A stretch of 64,000 bases of DNA from Eupeodes corollae (GCF_945859685.1 NC_079148.1:23199946-23263945); one strand, 5' to 3'; counted from the stretch's first letter, positions 46,001 through 58,054 are shown. Translations and numbers: made by a program. Notes: generated from the sequence alone by a model not told the origin.

Positions 46001-46941
46001 TCGCACATAGGAGTGACGGTGATCGAGACAAGCCCGAATTGCAGGCATAAGAGGTTCCAGAAGTTCGGGTTCTTTGAGTTTACACAAGAAACGCAAAGTT
46101 GATCCACGAAGAAATTCATTAGGATGTTGAAGATCCTATAGAAAAAAGGGGTTAGAATTAATTAAAACAAGTTAACAGTGAAATGGTTTTAAAAATTAAG
46201 TTGTAGGAATATTGATGCAACTTTTGTTTATACGTTAAGTCAAATTGTGACTGGTTTAAGGCCCGTACGTCAAAATATTTAAGTCAATGAAAATTAAAGT
46301 CTGGTGTTTCAGTGAGTAAGTAAATGGGGACTTAGGGGAATTATTATCTTATCTTTGGGCCTTTTAGGGTGTAACCCATTAAAAATATCATAGTCTAATG
46401 CTGTTCATTGGACTCTAGGAGCTTTAAACATTTTGACAGGGAGTGAAATACATGACGTCACGAAACCAACTTAACCTAGAGTCTTATAAGAAAAGTATAA
46501 AAAGGAAACAGCATAAAGGAAACAAAAGCAAGGTCTACATATCGAATGTCCTGGTCATTAGACCTTCAAGATTTCGTGACTTTCCAAATTACTAAATTAA
46601 AAAAAAAAAACTATTTTCCTTACCTTCCTGTATGCATCACAGACAAGAATCATTTCCTGAAGGAGTTTCCCATCCGACGATGTTTTCGGAACAATCTCCC
46701 AGAAAATCAACAATAGTTTTTTGATTGTGTGATTTTGCAGCGGCAAAACAAATCGAATTATTGTCATTAATAGACCCGAAAGTCTCTCGCCATTCAATAA
46801 CAATTGTATGACTTTTTTCAAAGTTTCAATTTTCAGATTAACATCGCCCTTTTCTAAATCTTGCTTCAATTGCATTTCATTGATGGGCTCCGAATCGGCG
46901 GAGTTGATAATTGTGTAGCATGGTCCTTCGGCGAGTGCCAT
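43092..46941 (-). CDS. betaCOP: Coatomer subunit beta (beta-COP)
   Basis: Beta-COP is a subunit of the F-subcomplex of COPI, which coats vesicles for retrograde Golgi-to-ER and intra-Golgi transport. Ten exons (minus): 46941-46624, 46135-44859, 44797-44668, 44612-44394, 44337-44031, 43971-43810, 43748-43612, 43549-43413, 43330-43225 and 43157-43092. The total is 2859 nt, 952 aa, one residue from the human protein. The N-terminal HEAT/ARM trunk starts MALAEGPCYTIINS and includes LQHPNEFLRGSTLRFLCKL, HSYVRRNAVLAIFTIY and SSKIHRAAVWILGEY. The C-terminal appendage-type domains include [32 protein letters not shown] and [27 protein letters not shown]. It ends in SVQAA. All splice sites are GT..AG. 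No damage is visible. Confidence 0.96.
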
Positions 46942-48031
46942 TTTGTAGACTTGTTTTTGTTATTCCGTAAGAGGATGATATTGTGGATAGTTTTTAAGTG
47001 AAATTTATAAAATTGTTTATGGAATATTTCACTTAAAATTGAAATTTTCACAAAGAATTACCAACGGAACAAAAAATAAAACAAGTGATGTTTAGCCGAT
47101 TGACGTGTCAAATTTTCATCATATTAACATGTGTCAAAATATGCGACAGTGACGCCCATAGTGTTGAGCACAAGAACATAAATTAGTTTTACTACAGGGA
47201 TGTTACGGATGTATGTTATGCTTAGGACTGTCGCCCACTAGGCACTTAAAGAGATGAAAATATAGCATTTCTGTTTGCCTTATGAAATTAAGATGTCAGA
47301 ATGGTTTCTTTATCATTTTTATTTTCATAAGGTGGTTTTTGTTTTTTTGTTCAAATTACAAACTTTAAGGCTCAACTTTCCATTACCACAGCACGAATTT
47401 CGACTCGCGTTTATTGTTATTTGATAGATATGTGCACATAAATAATACCTTTAGTAATTTTAGAGCGAGGAAACATTTATTTCTATTTTCAATTAAATTT
47501 CAAAGTTCACTTTTTTACATACAAAACACACAAAAATGCTTGATATTGACATTTCTTCCCTGTTTTTTGTTCAGTGTTGACAAGTTTGCTTATTTTTGGG
47601 GATTTCTTTGATTTTAGTGCTTAAATGCCAAAAATACTTTGCATATACCCAAACTCGCACCCACCCTAAATCCTATAGTGATCCCAAGCAGGGGAGTTCC
47701 AGGTAGTCAACATGCCCGCCTTACATACCTAGCTGTAAGTACGCTGTGCTACCAATTAAAAAAAACTTGTTTAGGCTCAAAAGATGGCAAACAAAAAATG
47801 TAGGGTTAAGTCCGAAAAAGAAAATATTTTTTCTATAACTTAAAGTTGTATCCTCGCCTTAGTATTTAAAACATGTTCTATTGAGACCCCTACCTAACTG
47901 TAAAAAAATCAGAAGGAAATTCGTGCTGTGGCAATGAGAAGTCACCCAACTCCAATTTGTATTAATTTCTTCGTTTTAAGCGGTCCAATTTATCGAAATA
48001 AAAACTATATTTTTTAGCGACATGTCTGCAT

Positions 48032-48063
48032 CTGCCTGTATGCGAACATTCGTATACAGGCAG
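48032..48063. repeat. Near-perfect hairpin
   Basis: Arms CTGCCTGTATGCGAA and TTCGTATACAGGCAG form a 15-bp stem with a single mismatch and a 2-base loop. No transcript or terminator role can be assigned in a eukaryotic context. Confidence 0.6.
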
Positions 48064-48309
48064 CACTTTTAAAGATTGGTTGTTTGTATACTTTTCAGAA
48101 AAATATCTTATAATAATGAGACTAGTAAGGAAGTGGAAGTTGATTTTTGACTTGCTGCAAATCCAAATGGATTGACAGAGCTAAACCGAGCCAACTCATT
48201 TTTCTCCCACATGGTCGATCTTAGATCGGGTTGGGTCAATTTGGATCTTTAGCTCTGTCGTGAAGGGCTAGAAGTTTGCTAATAGCAGTCCATTACCAAA
48301 AGCTCAATA

Positions 48310-48401
48310 GTGTAAACTGTAGGTCCCCTCTGTATCTGACTTTACTCACACACAGGAACGGTGGAAAGTTGTAAGTCACTAGGAACTGTCGAGCTGTTGC
48401 G
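48310..48401. repeat. Dispersed repeat copy 2
   Basis: Includes AAACTGTAGGTCCCCTC and AGTTGTAAGTCACTAGG; the latter part matches 9026-9071. The sequence style is that of a widespread non-coding fly repeat. Confidence 0.5.
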
Positions 48402-49172
48402 CTATCTAATTTATCAGTAAAACGTTATTTGAAAGCTCCATGCCAAATATATCCCATCTTTTACGTGAACCCAAACAAATAAGTCCAAAGGCCATACATT
48501 ACAAGCTCATTTTGGTCAATTACAAACATCCCCTTAAGAAATGACGAGATCAGTAATCTTTTTTTTTTGAAAAATTGCGATATTTTGTTTCTTGTGATGT
48601 ACAATTTTGCTAAATAATATAACTCAAACAAGCATGTATGGTGCCTTGTATAGCAAAGGCGTAGTTTTGACGGCTGTCAAATGAGCGGAATGTTAAAAAA
48701 AGACTATTATGCTAAAATCACTTACTTTAAGCTGGAGGGTTGCAATTGGGTTCTTTTTTATTAACTAATTTCCTAATGTAAAGGGGGACTTAGTCACGGT
48801 TTGACATGTAAAAAATTTCAGTTGGAGGAGCTGTGTTCTTACAACCAAATTAAGACAACGAAACCCACCTTCACCACAAATCTGGCATCTGTCATTTTAT
48901 GTGTCTCTCACTCTCTCCGTCAAACAGGAAAACAGGGTTGTAAAATCTTCCGAAAACCTAAAACCACCACACAAAAAAGGAGAATGAACAAAAAGGTCTT
49001 TAACCTGAATAATATTTCGTGTATTTGCTCAAATTAATAATTTGTGTGTTAAAATATATTTAAAAACCTCACACTTTTCACACACTAGTTTTTAAATAGA
49101 AAAGGAAAAAAGAAAACCGAAATTCGTCTGAAGAACGTTTGATCACCTTTTTGTCGTTGAATTGAAGGAACA

Positions 49173-51116
49173 ATGGCATCTTCCCAACAACAACCAAAGC
49201 CTTCAAATAGCAATCCAATTGGACATGATAACGATATCCAATCCATCATGGAATACAGAATGCAACAAATGCACCTTGGAAATGAAGGCAAACCTAAAGA
49301 GTATCATCAGCTAGACCGACCACCCGGTGCCATTGAGACGTTAATACGTGACGCACATATGTGTGGGCCAACAAAGACGACGAACTCGACGGCGGCGGCG
49401 GCAACGACGATGATGCCACCACCAACAAAACAACAACAAGTACCAAATGAATCATACAAAATCTACGAGCGAAACAATATAATTGCTGCATCCAAGTACG
49501 CCACACCGAGGTCCATAGAGCAGCTTGCCTTGAACAATGAGAATCATTACGAGCTCAAGCAGCATCAGCACCAGCAACAACAGCAACATCAACAACACTC
49601 ACCTGTTTATGAAAATTTGGACTTTTATTCGGGGGCACAGTTCGATTCTAGCAACACCAGAGCACAACCACAATCACCACAAAACAACTATGGCATGAAC
49701 AGCCACAGCAACCGGGTGCAATATTTGCCTATGCAGGGAGCAATAAACTCAAGATATGCTCACACACCGATTCCTGACGTTGATCCAACTCCAATCTACG
49801 AAAATGTCATACCCCATTCTGGTTCTATATTCAAACTAATCAAACTCCTAACAGAAAAACTCATACATTTTTTTTTTGTCTTGTATGGTTTAGGTCAAAG
49901 GGCACAACCTCAAGCATCCCCAGCTACTGCAACTATTTACCAATTGGTTGAAATGCAGCAACAACATTCACCTCATCACTCACTCGATTCGCCCAATGCC
50001 CTACTCAGTCAGTGTAGCAGCAGTGAAGGTGGGGGTGGTGCAAGTTCATTGGCCGGTCCTCAACATCGACGTAGTATTTCGAATACTTCATTGAAAACAA
50101 ACGCAGCCACTGTGAATGCCTCGCCGAATCAACGCTATCGCAATCTTTCGCTACCAAGTCATCTAATGTCGCCCAATCAAACGCAACAAAACAATAAAGT
50201 TCCTGATTATAGGGCCCAGAATATTAAATTGAATCAAATTCCTCAGGTCAGTTCTGTGATTTGATATTTATTATTTTTTAATTTGCTCAAATGCTTTCCT
50301 TGCCTTATTCTTTGTAAGTCCAAATCCAAATGGTTCCAGCGAATCAATTGGATTCTTATGGCAAAATCAAACGACGAAATTTAGTTCGATCTCAAATTTT
50401 AAGTTTCTTTCTTTTTTGTTAAATTCCTCATTGTGAAGTTTTTTTTAACACACCTTGAATCTAAAAAATTATCCATTTCAGTCACCAATGCATCACATTC
50501 CAAATAGATTAATTTCATCGCCCAAACCATTAGCACCAGGTCAAATGGGAATCAATATTTCTTTGAATCCAAACTACATTGAGGACATAAACAGTTCGGA
50601 TTATGTCTGCATGACTGCTAACTTAAATAGAAAACCTCCCCCACCAGCTCCACAAATTGAAAAATCATCAAATACCATTCAACCAAAGGATACTAAACAA
50701 CAACAACAACAACAACATCAACAGCAGCAACAACAACTACCACATCAACAACAAACCGCAATGGCAATGGCAATGGGCGTTGGTGTTGGTGTGGGTGTGG
50801 GTGGAGTTGTGGAACGAGCAAATAGTGCAGCTGGAATGAGGTCACCATCTTTGCCACCAACAGCTACCTCTCCCACACCTTCACAAGGAAGCACAGGTGA
50901 GTCATCATTTTGTTTTGCATATCATCAAAGAAATGAGAAATACATATAATTTTATGCTTTAAATTCCATTCAAAGGGCTATCAAAGAACCTATTGCCGTA
51001 TAGTGTAACACCGCCACGCCCTGCTGGCCCAACTGAAGCTCAAAGAAAAATCGAAGAATTAACACGTCAACTTGAGGAGGAAATTGAATTGAGTGAGGAG
51101 CATGGAGAGTATTTTG
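49173..51116 (+). CDS. jub: Ajuba LIM protein, pre-LIM region (gene continues beyond the window)
   Basis: Ajuba sits at adherens junctions, binds Warts and restrains Hippo signalling; it also acts at centrosomes. Exons in the window are 49173-49821, 49894-50246, 50482-50896 and 50976-51116, giving 519 residues and ending in codon phase 1 at a GTAAGG donor. The start is MASSQQQPKPSN. The region is low-complexity, with poly-Gln runs, YENLDFYSG and PIYENV tyrosine motifs, Ser/Pro-rich stretches and a GVGVGVG run. It ends in GPTEAQRKIEELTRQLEEEI followed by EHGEYFG, the conserved segment that leads directly into the first LIM domain of fly Ajuba. None of the three LIM domains is present before 64000. 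The first intron given here (49822-49893, 72 nt) has a weak donor (GTTCTA) and stays open, so it might be retained coding sequence. Confidence 0.88.
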
Positions 51117-51249
51117 GTAAGGAACATCAATTTTATATGAATTAAGTTTCCCGATTTAAAAAGCCAATTCCACTGACACAGGGAATAAGTTTAAACAAGC
51201 TTGAAAGACCTGTAACGGACATATTGCATTAAGTATTTGTCAGGCACTA

Positions 51250-52040
51250 CGAATGTATTTGGCAATAGTTTTTTCCGGAATTCGTAAAAGTTTCCGATTA
51301 CGATGGAATTCGTGATAGAGCTGAGTATCCCCGTCATTGTATTGAAGTGGTGTTCTTATTCTCCAAGCTGGATTCTACGTTTTGTGATAAGGCAGGACAT
51401 GTGCACAGAAGATGAAAGATTGTCTCCTCCTCCGCCTCGTCCATGCAACTCCTCTAAAAATCATTTGCAGGGGCTCCAAGTCGAAAAGCATGCCTTCCTA
51501 TGAAGCAGTGCCCAGTCAGGACACTAATAAAGTAGCTAATGTGCAATCTACTCAGAGAGATTAATTGTTTTGAGCGCCTGGCGCTAAGATTAGGCCAAAT
51601 TAGTTTAGTCGCTAAACAGGTGGTGGTGTTATTCCAGCTGAGGTTTGTTTTTTCTATGGTATCTTTTTATTAGCATGAGTTTACATGTAGCTAAGGGGAT
51701 ACCTATGCTAGCATTGTGAGGCAGCAGAGGTAAAGTTGTTCCCCTTTTTGCAAGTTCGTCAGCTCTGCAGTTTCCTGGAATGTCTCTATGGCCCGGCACC
51801 TAGAAAAGGTGAATGTTGAACTGTTGTAGCCATCTCCGTAAGAGATGATCGACAATTTAGGGCTGTTAGTAAGTTAGTGGAGACAGATTCTAGACAGATT
51901 CTAGGGACTTTAACGCAGCTTGGCTATCCGAGAAGATGCGTTTATCATTATCCGCGATTCATAAGTTTCCTATTATGATGAAATTCGTGATAGAGCTGAG
52001 TATCCTCATTATTGTATTGAAGTGGTGTTCTTAAACCAAG
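51250..52040 (-). mobile_element. Diverged LOA/I-type LINE 3' fragment, copy 2
   Basis: The sequence parallels 38880-39540 in the same orientation (shared phrases such as GGACATGTGCACAGAAGATG and TGTCTCTATGGCCCGGCACC) but carries many substitutions and indels. A roughly 65-bp piece at about 51299-51360 is repeated at about 51975-52037 as a direct repeat with some mismatches. It is non-coding now and lies in the jub intron. Confidence 0.65.
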
Positions 52041-52049
52041 TGTCGGTCT

Positions 52050-53085
52050 CTTTCCGAGCAAATGAAAAACAGCATTTGTTCAGCCTGTCGATAAAACAGG
52101 TGAATCCTTCTTCCCCTCTAATTTATGTGAATTCTTTTCTAGGTCATGGAAAAGCTAATCAATCTAAAAGAACGAAAGCTCCATAATGACCGGCAGTATG
52201 GCTTTCTTTACTTTGTTACTTACTTAAAGTGGCTCTACAGTCCGTTACGAACCTGGGCCTTAACCAACATATGTCACCAGCCAGCTCGGTCCCTAGCTAG
52301 TTGTCTCCATGTTCACACGCCAAGTAGGTTCAGGTCCTTTCCTACCTGTGTGTGCAACCTGGATCGCGGTCTTCCTACTGTGCCATCCCTCGGAATTGGA
52401 ATCGCAAACTTTACTGGCTGGAGCGTTGATATCTATTCGCTCTACATGAGACAGCCATCTAAGTCGTTGGACTTTTATTCTTTTAACCAGGTCAGTATCG
52501 TTGTCAAGCCCGAACAATTCGTCATTGTATCTTCTCCTCCGTTCTCCATCAGAAATCACTCAAAGTTTTTTTTCCCTCAAAGCATCCTAAGACGCACTCA
52601 TCTTTCTCTAACGGGGTCCAACCCTCAGCGCCATAAATAAGAACTGAGATGATAAGCGTCTTATAGATGGTAACTTTAGATGCTCGAAAAAAGACTCAAC
52701 TTCCTTCTAAGTACAAATACTTGCAAGAGCTATTTTTCGTTTGATTTCAGCTTTGGTGTTGGTTGTCCAAATCTTTTGTGTTGGGTTAGAAATATCCTTT
52801 CGAACCGTTTAATTCAACAGTCATGCACAGTTTAAAATCTTACATCCGGGGTTCCGCTTTGTGTCCGACATTCTTCCTTATATTTATTAATAGTCTTTTG
52901 TTTCAAAATTCTAACTAAATTACTTGTTCCGCTGATGACAGTATCCTCAAGTTTTCATATTCATTTTTAGAGTCCCATCCTTGTTCTGCGGATGTAGATT
53001 ATCAACGGCAGCGTATGATAAGCTCATTTAATTATAACCACTTAAGTACTGGAGTCTTGGATAAAATTGAAAAGAGAGCTCTTAA
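52050..53085 (+). mobile_element. LINE family A copy 2, RT fragment
   Basis: The stretches 52080-52205 and 52830-53085 match the RT part of the copy at 17460-19895, including TCATGGAAA.GCTRAT, the FADD-region analogue TGTTCCGCTGATGACAGTAT and a VLDKIEKRALKF-like tail. They are separated by an unrelated fragment at 52206-52830. Sequence from about 56545 to 56815 (LENRRR-like phrase) may be the remainder, displaced by the LINE C insertion. Confidence 0.6.
52206..52830 (-). mobile_element. C-terminal fragment of an APE-type LINE (RTE-like)
   Basis: On the minus strand the frames spell VLIYGAEGWTPLEKDE and then RRRRYNDELFGL followed by KRIKVQRLRWLSHVERID. This is the tail typical of many insect RTE-like or related LINE ORFs. 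The frame is broken and the fragment interrupts LINE A copy 2. Confidence 0.6.
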
Positions 53086-56000
53086 ATTTTTTAATTGTAA
53101 TTGTAATTTATTTATTAGTTCAAAAAACTCTTAATTCTAATTAACAATTTAGTCTTTAAATTAAGTTATTATAAAGAAGATAGGTAATTTTTGATTTAAA
53201 TACATTAAATATAGATATTATTTTCACATTACTAGGAAGCATATTGAAAAGTTGAAGACTTTATATAGTAGGTTGTTTTGGGTCTGAGCTCTTCTGTACA
53301 GCGGAAGTCGGAAGTCACCAAGATTTCTCAACAAGTATCTACTGTTGGTTATGTACTCCACTTTTTTCTGTAAATATACTGGATATATACAGTGTCGATC
53401 ATAAGTCATGGTACTCAAAGTGCCATGTCATTAAAAGCTTTGAAAGAAAAGAAAACTTAAGCACTTAATTTTCATGCATCAAGTTAGTTATTATGATAAC
53501 ACCTTATTCTTTGTTTTACCAATAGAAAAACTTGAAAAACAAATTCTATTTTCTAGCAAAAAATAATAAAACCTTGAAATCTATGAAAAAAGTAGTGCAA
53601 AAGTGCAAGTCTCCGTGGACAGTTGCAAGATCGCTCCAGAGATCTGGGTTTAAGTCGTGCACACCTCGTAAAAAGCCGTTTGTAAGTGAAATAAATAAAA
53701 AGAAAAGACTGGACTTTGCAAAGAATTATAAAAATAAATCAAATGAATTTTGGGATAACGTAATATTCTCCGATGAGTCGAAATTCAACAATTTTGGCTC
53801 AGATGGGAGGATTAGAGTGTTAAAAAAACAAGGCGAAGCCTTGAATTCTAAAAACATAATTAAAACTGTGAAACACAGTGGCGGTGGTGTAATGGTATAG
53901 GGGTGTATGTCATCCAATGGTGTCGGGAATTTGACAATAATTGATGGAATTATGAATAAGAAAGTTTATTTGAACATCTTAAAACAAAACTAACAACAAA
54001 GTGCAGAGAAACTTGGGATCGTAGACACACATCACTTCCAACAGGATAACGATCCCAAGCCTACGGCTACAAATGTAAAGTTGTGGATCGCCTACAACAC
54101 GCCCCACATGCTAGTTCCACCCCCCCCCCCCCCCCAAAATCTTAGCCCAATCGACCATTAATGTGATGTCTTAGAGAAACGACTTCGAAAACACAATATA
54201 AACCCACCTTAAAGAGCTCCCGGTATCAGAATGGGAATTAATAGAGTCAGATGTCACGCGAAAACTTGTGAACTCTATGCCAAATCGTTTAAAAGAGGTT
54301 ATTAGGCTCAAAGGTTTTCCCACAAAATATTAGGTAATTATATTCTTAACATAAAACATTCGAAACCGAATTAAATTCGTTTGTCCTTCTAGGGTACCAA
54401 GACTTTTGCACTATTGTTGTTAGGGACTAATACTTTTATTTTAACTTTTTTAAGATCCTTGATTTGTTAAATAAACTTAAACTTGAATAAATCAAAACAT
54501 AAATTCTTAATATCATTTACACAACTCATTTATCAAGAATACCCACACGGCTACCAAGACTTTTGCTCGACACTGTATTATGTTTGATTTTAAAAATCAT
54601 GATAAGCGTATTGAATTTAAGACGCTGATCAACATTAAGCCATTTCAGAGATAGCAACATTTGATTGATTGGCGTCATTCTATCACATTTTAAAATTACT
54701 CTCATTGCTTTATTTTGCAAAATTTGAAGTTTATTTTGATTTCCAACACTACTCATATATATTATCGATGAACAGTAATTGAAATGAGGAAATACAATAG
54801 TATTGTAAACTGTCAAAGCACAATTTTGAGAAATATTTTTTCTTATTCTGTTCAAGAAGCTTTTTTTTCGAAATTTTGTTTCAAAGTTTATTTAAATGAA
54901 AATCAAATTTAAGTTTACTGTCAATGAACACTCCAAAATATTTGACTGTGCTTACTCTTTCAATTGTTTCACCATTTAAGGAAAAGGTTACATTTGACTC
55001 TAAGCTATTTATACACATGCACTTGTTCTTGCACAACCAATTGTTCGCACCATTCATATCAAGCTGCATATTCTCCTCAAAGAACTCTAAGTTGCGATCA
55101 CATATATAAATAAGAGTATCATCGGCAAATAAACATACTTTTGAAGGTGTTAAACATCTTCCAAAATCATTAAAATACGACAAAAATAATAAAACTCCAA
55201 GTTCCGCTCCCTGGGGTACACTAATAGACACTTTTTGGGTACTTGAGGTAATATCATTAATCTTAACATTTTGAGTTCTGTCAGTTAAATAACTTTTAAA
55301 CCACTTCATCTCATTTCCACGAATACCATATTTGTATAATTTTCTCAAAAGTATCTCCCTATCAATGGTTTCAAACGCACGTCTGAGGTCCAAGAAAACA
55401 GCCAGAACAGTGTTACCTTTTTTCCTTTTCCTTTTTCCACTCATTAATGATCCAGCATATGGAGGTTTCGCACGAATGACCATGCCTAAATCCTGATTGC
55501 TCTTCACATAAAAGTTTATTATTTTCAATAACATTTGTTAGTTTATACACAAACTATGTGTTCCAATACCTTTGAGTAGGTCGGTAGCATATTTATTGGT
55601 CTCCATTCTTCAGCTGTTTTAGCATTTTTGACTTTTTCAACAGGAACGATATCAGTATTCTTCCAACTCTCTGGGAACTCTCCATGGGATAAAGACAAAT
55701 TTATTATTTTAACCAGTGATGGAAGAATCACATCACTGCAATCTAATAAAATCTTGCAGTTCAAACCTGAGCATTCATTTTTCTTATTCATTTGTTTCAC
55801 TGCTTCTATAAGATTATTTAAATTGATTTGATTAAACTGGAATATGTCTTCATAGATTGGGATTTCATCCGAATAAGTTAGTTTGGGAATACTTTCGCTT
55901 ATGTTTCCTATACTATCAATAAAATATTGGTTCAACGAGTTGGCTTTATCAATATCAGTTTTTATTTGGACACCATTTATCTCTAGGTCATTGACGACAC

Positions 56001-56540
56001 TTTTTTCTTCTTTAAGAATATACCTCTTCAAAGATTTCCAGAGACCTTTCTGATCACCTGCTTTTTCACTTATTTTCGCTTCTATAAACTCATTTTTTGT
56101 TTTTTTTTTTTTTTGTTTACACTGAGTTTTATAATAATTTCTAGCAATTTTATAATTGTTCCAATCATTTAGTAAGTTTGTATACAAAGCTTTGTTATAT
56201 ATATGTTATATATTTATTAAACCACTCTGCACATTTTTCATTCAAAGTATATAACTCCTGGTTAAAACCGACAGACCTTGTTTTATTGCACCTTCAAATA
56301 AGATCGCACAAACATTTAGATCTTGGCTAGAACAATTATTTTCAGTTATATATTTAGTATATTCATTAATAAAACAGTTTTTTTCATACTTAATATACTT
56401 AATTTGTTTAGGTTCAAATTTAATGGATTGTCTTGTAAAAACTTTTAAATGTATAGATTCATGATCTGAAATTTTACAATCTCTGTTAACTCTAGCATCA
56501 GCATTAAGGGTAAAATCGCTAAGAACATAATCAATCAATC
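53086..56540 (-). mobile_element. LINE family C, carrying a Tc1 insertion
   Basis: Minus-strand fragments in order: the end of an endonuclease (56538-56242, MIDYVLSDFTLNADARVN), the pre-RT and RT N-terminus (56187-55543, GLWKSLKRYI and EWRPINMLPTYSKVLEHIV), and the RT core (55534-54881, AVFLDLRRAFETIDREILL, VPQGAELGVLL and FADDTLIY). The thumb follows (54855-54578). The frame resumes beyond the Tc1 element at 53387-53224 (LRNLGDFRLPLYRRAQTQNN). Several frameshifts show it is inactive. The 3' end has an ACAATT repeat tail near 53090-53115. The element is 5'-truncated in the endonuclease. Confidence 0.78.
53390..54575 (+). mobile_element. Tc1-like transposon with degenerate transposase
   Basis: Ends are inverted (CAGTGTCGATCATAAGTCAT on the left, CAGTGTCGAGCAAAAGTCTT on the right) with flanking TA. 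The plus strand encodes a broken Tc1 transposase. It shows WTVARSLQRSGFK, then FWDNVIFSDESKF with the first Asp, KHSGGGVMV followed by TAG, HFQQDNDPKPTA with the second Asp, and finally NLSPID, where a Tc1 enzyme has NLSPIE. A 16-base run of C lies at 54120-54135 just before that block. Several stops make it inactive. It sits inside LINE C. Confidence 0.85.
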
Positions 56541-56819
56541 AATGATAGGCGATCATTTTCTTACTCTTGAAAACCGTCGCCGCAAGGTTTCATGCCATCA
56601 TTGTTTCATCAAGCGCTTAATTCAAGCGTAATACCCGCACTTCAATTTAACTTTTAGCCTGATTTCGGAGGTTTAGTCGAGTACAGGGATTCTTTCTTTA
56701 GCCTCACTACACGAATGTGCAATGCTTAATATTATGTGCAATGACTTAATATTTCCCACTCATTACAATGTGCAGGTCGGTATCTTCTTTCTAATCATAT
56801 CCTTCTTTCCTAATTGCTA

Positions 56820-58054
56820 CGAGGGGCGTTCAATATATTCTCGGTATCGGTATGAAGGAAAATGCGAATTCAATTTTAATTGTTTTTATTTTTCAATATA
56901 ATCTCCCCTAACATCAATGCCTTTGTTACATCTTGAGATAAGCTTTTTTAAACCCTCAAAAAAATAAGTTTCCTCTTTCCCTGCAAAATACCCATTTATT
57001 GCCGACTTGAGTTCTTCATCATCCGAAAATCTTTTTCCACGAAGGCATTTTTTCAAATCCGGAAACAGGAAGTAATCACTAGGGGCAAGGTCTGGACTAT
57101 AGGGTGGATGTGAATAGGAGCGTTGTCATGAAGAAGCAACACACCCGCTGCGAGTTTACCCCGTCTTTTCTTTTTAATTTCCTCCCGCAAATTATGCAAA
57201 GTGAAAGCGTAGGATTTGGCGTTGATGGTTTCACCTTTTTTTTGTACTCAATGAGTAAGATTCCCTTTGAGTCCCAAAAAACTGTGGCCATGAGCTTCCC
57301 GGCAGACGGAGTGACTTTGAACTTCTTCGGGGGGTCTGTTCCTTTTATATGCCACTGCATTGACTTTTGTTTGCTTTCAAGGTCATAGTGGTGAACCCAT
57401 GTTTCGTCCCCAGTAACAATCCGATGCATAACACCGTCCGCGTTCTCACTACACATCTCCAAAAGCTCTCTACAGCATGCGATTCTCACTTTTTTCTGAG
57501 GCGCTGTGAGCATTCGTGGCACCCACCTTGCACTGACCTTTGAAAGGTTAAGATGGTCATGAAGAATGGTGTGAATGATACCAGTCGAAAGCTTGGTGAT
57601 CTCTGCCATCATTTTCACCTTTATTCGGGCATCCTCGAGAATAAGTTTTTCGACTTCTTTGATGCTTTCTCCCGTACAAGCAATAGCCGGGGCGCCGGGG
57701 CGGGGGTCGTCTTCAATGCTCTCTCTGCCTCTCTTGAACTCACTTGACCACTTTTGCACAGTTGATAATGAAGGTGCGGAATCCTGGTAAACTGCCACCA
57801 TTTCTTCATGAATAGTTTTTTTACTTTTTCCTTGCTTAGTGAGAAATTTAATTACAGCGCGATGCTCAATTTTCATCTCATCGTCTCAGTTGCCATTATG
57901 ATTCTGTTTAAATAGAGATGTAACGGTACATAATAATCACATTTATATGAAATTTTACATGAATGCACTAAAATAATAGTATTACTTGATAAATTAGTCA
58001 ATTTATATATATAACCACAGCTTCACCCCGATACCGAGAATATATTGAACCTCG
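56820..58054 (-). mobile_element. Mariner transposon, copy 2
   Basis: Bounded by TA duplications (56818-56819, 58055-58056) and inverted ends, CGAGGGGCGTTCAATATATT at 56820 and a right end that lacks four bases (GCCC). The transposase is on the minus strand. The frame 57876-57097 covers the helix-turn-helix (KIEHRAVIKFLTKQGKS, RGRESIEDDPRPGAP), the WVPRMLT linker and GDETWVHHYD with the first Asp. A one-base loss in a poly-T run near 57240 shifts the frame. HDNAPIH, with the second Asp, then joins directly to PYSPDLAPSD, with the third, over an internal deletion. The C-terminus is otherwise readable. Inactive. Confidence 0.9.

Larger units (their letters stand above)
46942..49172. other. Divergent intergenic region between beta-COP and jub
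   Basis: The two genes are head to head, so promoters for both lie here. It also contains an inverted pair (47378-47401 and 47916-47940), a near-perfect hairpin (48032-48063) and a dispersed-repeat piece (48310-48401). The open stretches are short and unrecognised. Confidence 0.6.

Noticed and set aside
46136..46623. Possible gene in the 488-nt gap of beta-COP
   Set aside because: It is the first intron: both borders are GT..AG and the ten-exon model sums exactly to the family length.
49085..49506. Minus-strand frames opposite the first jub exon, with Ser/Pro/Leu runs
   Set aside because: They mirror the Gln and Ala codon repeats of jub on the other strand.
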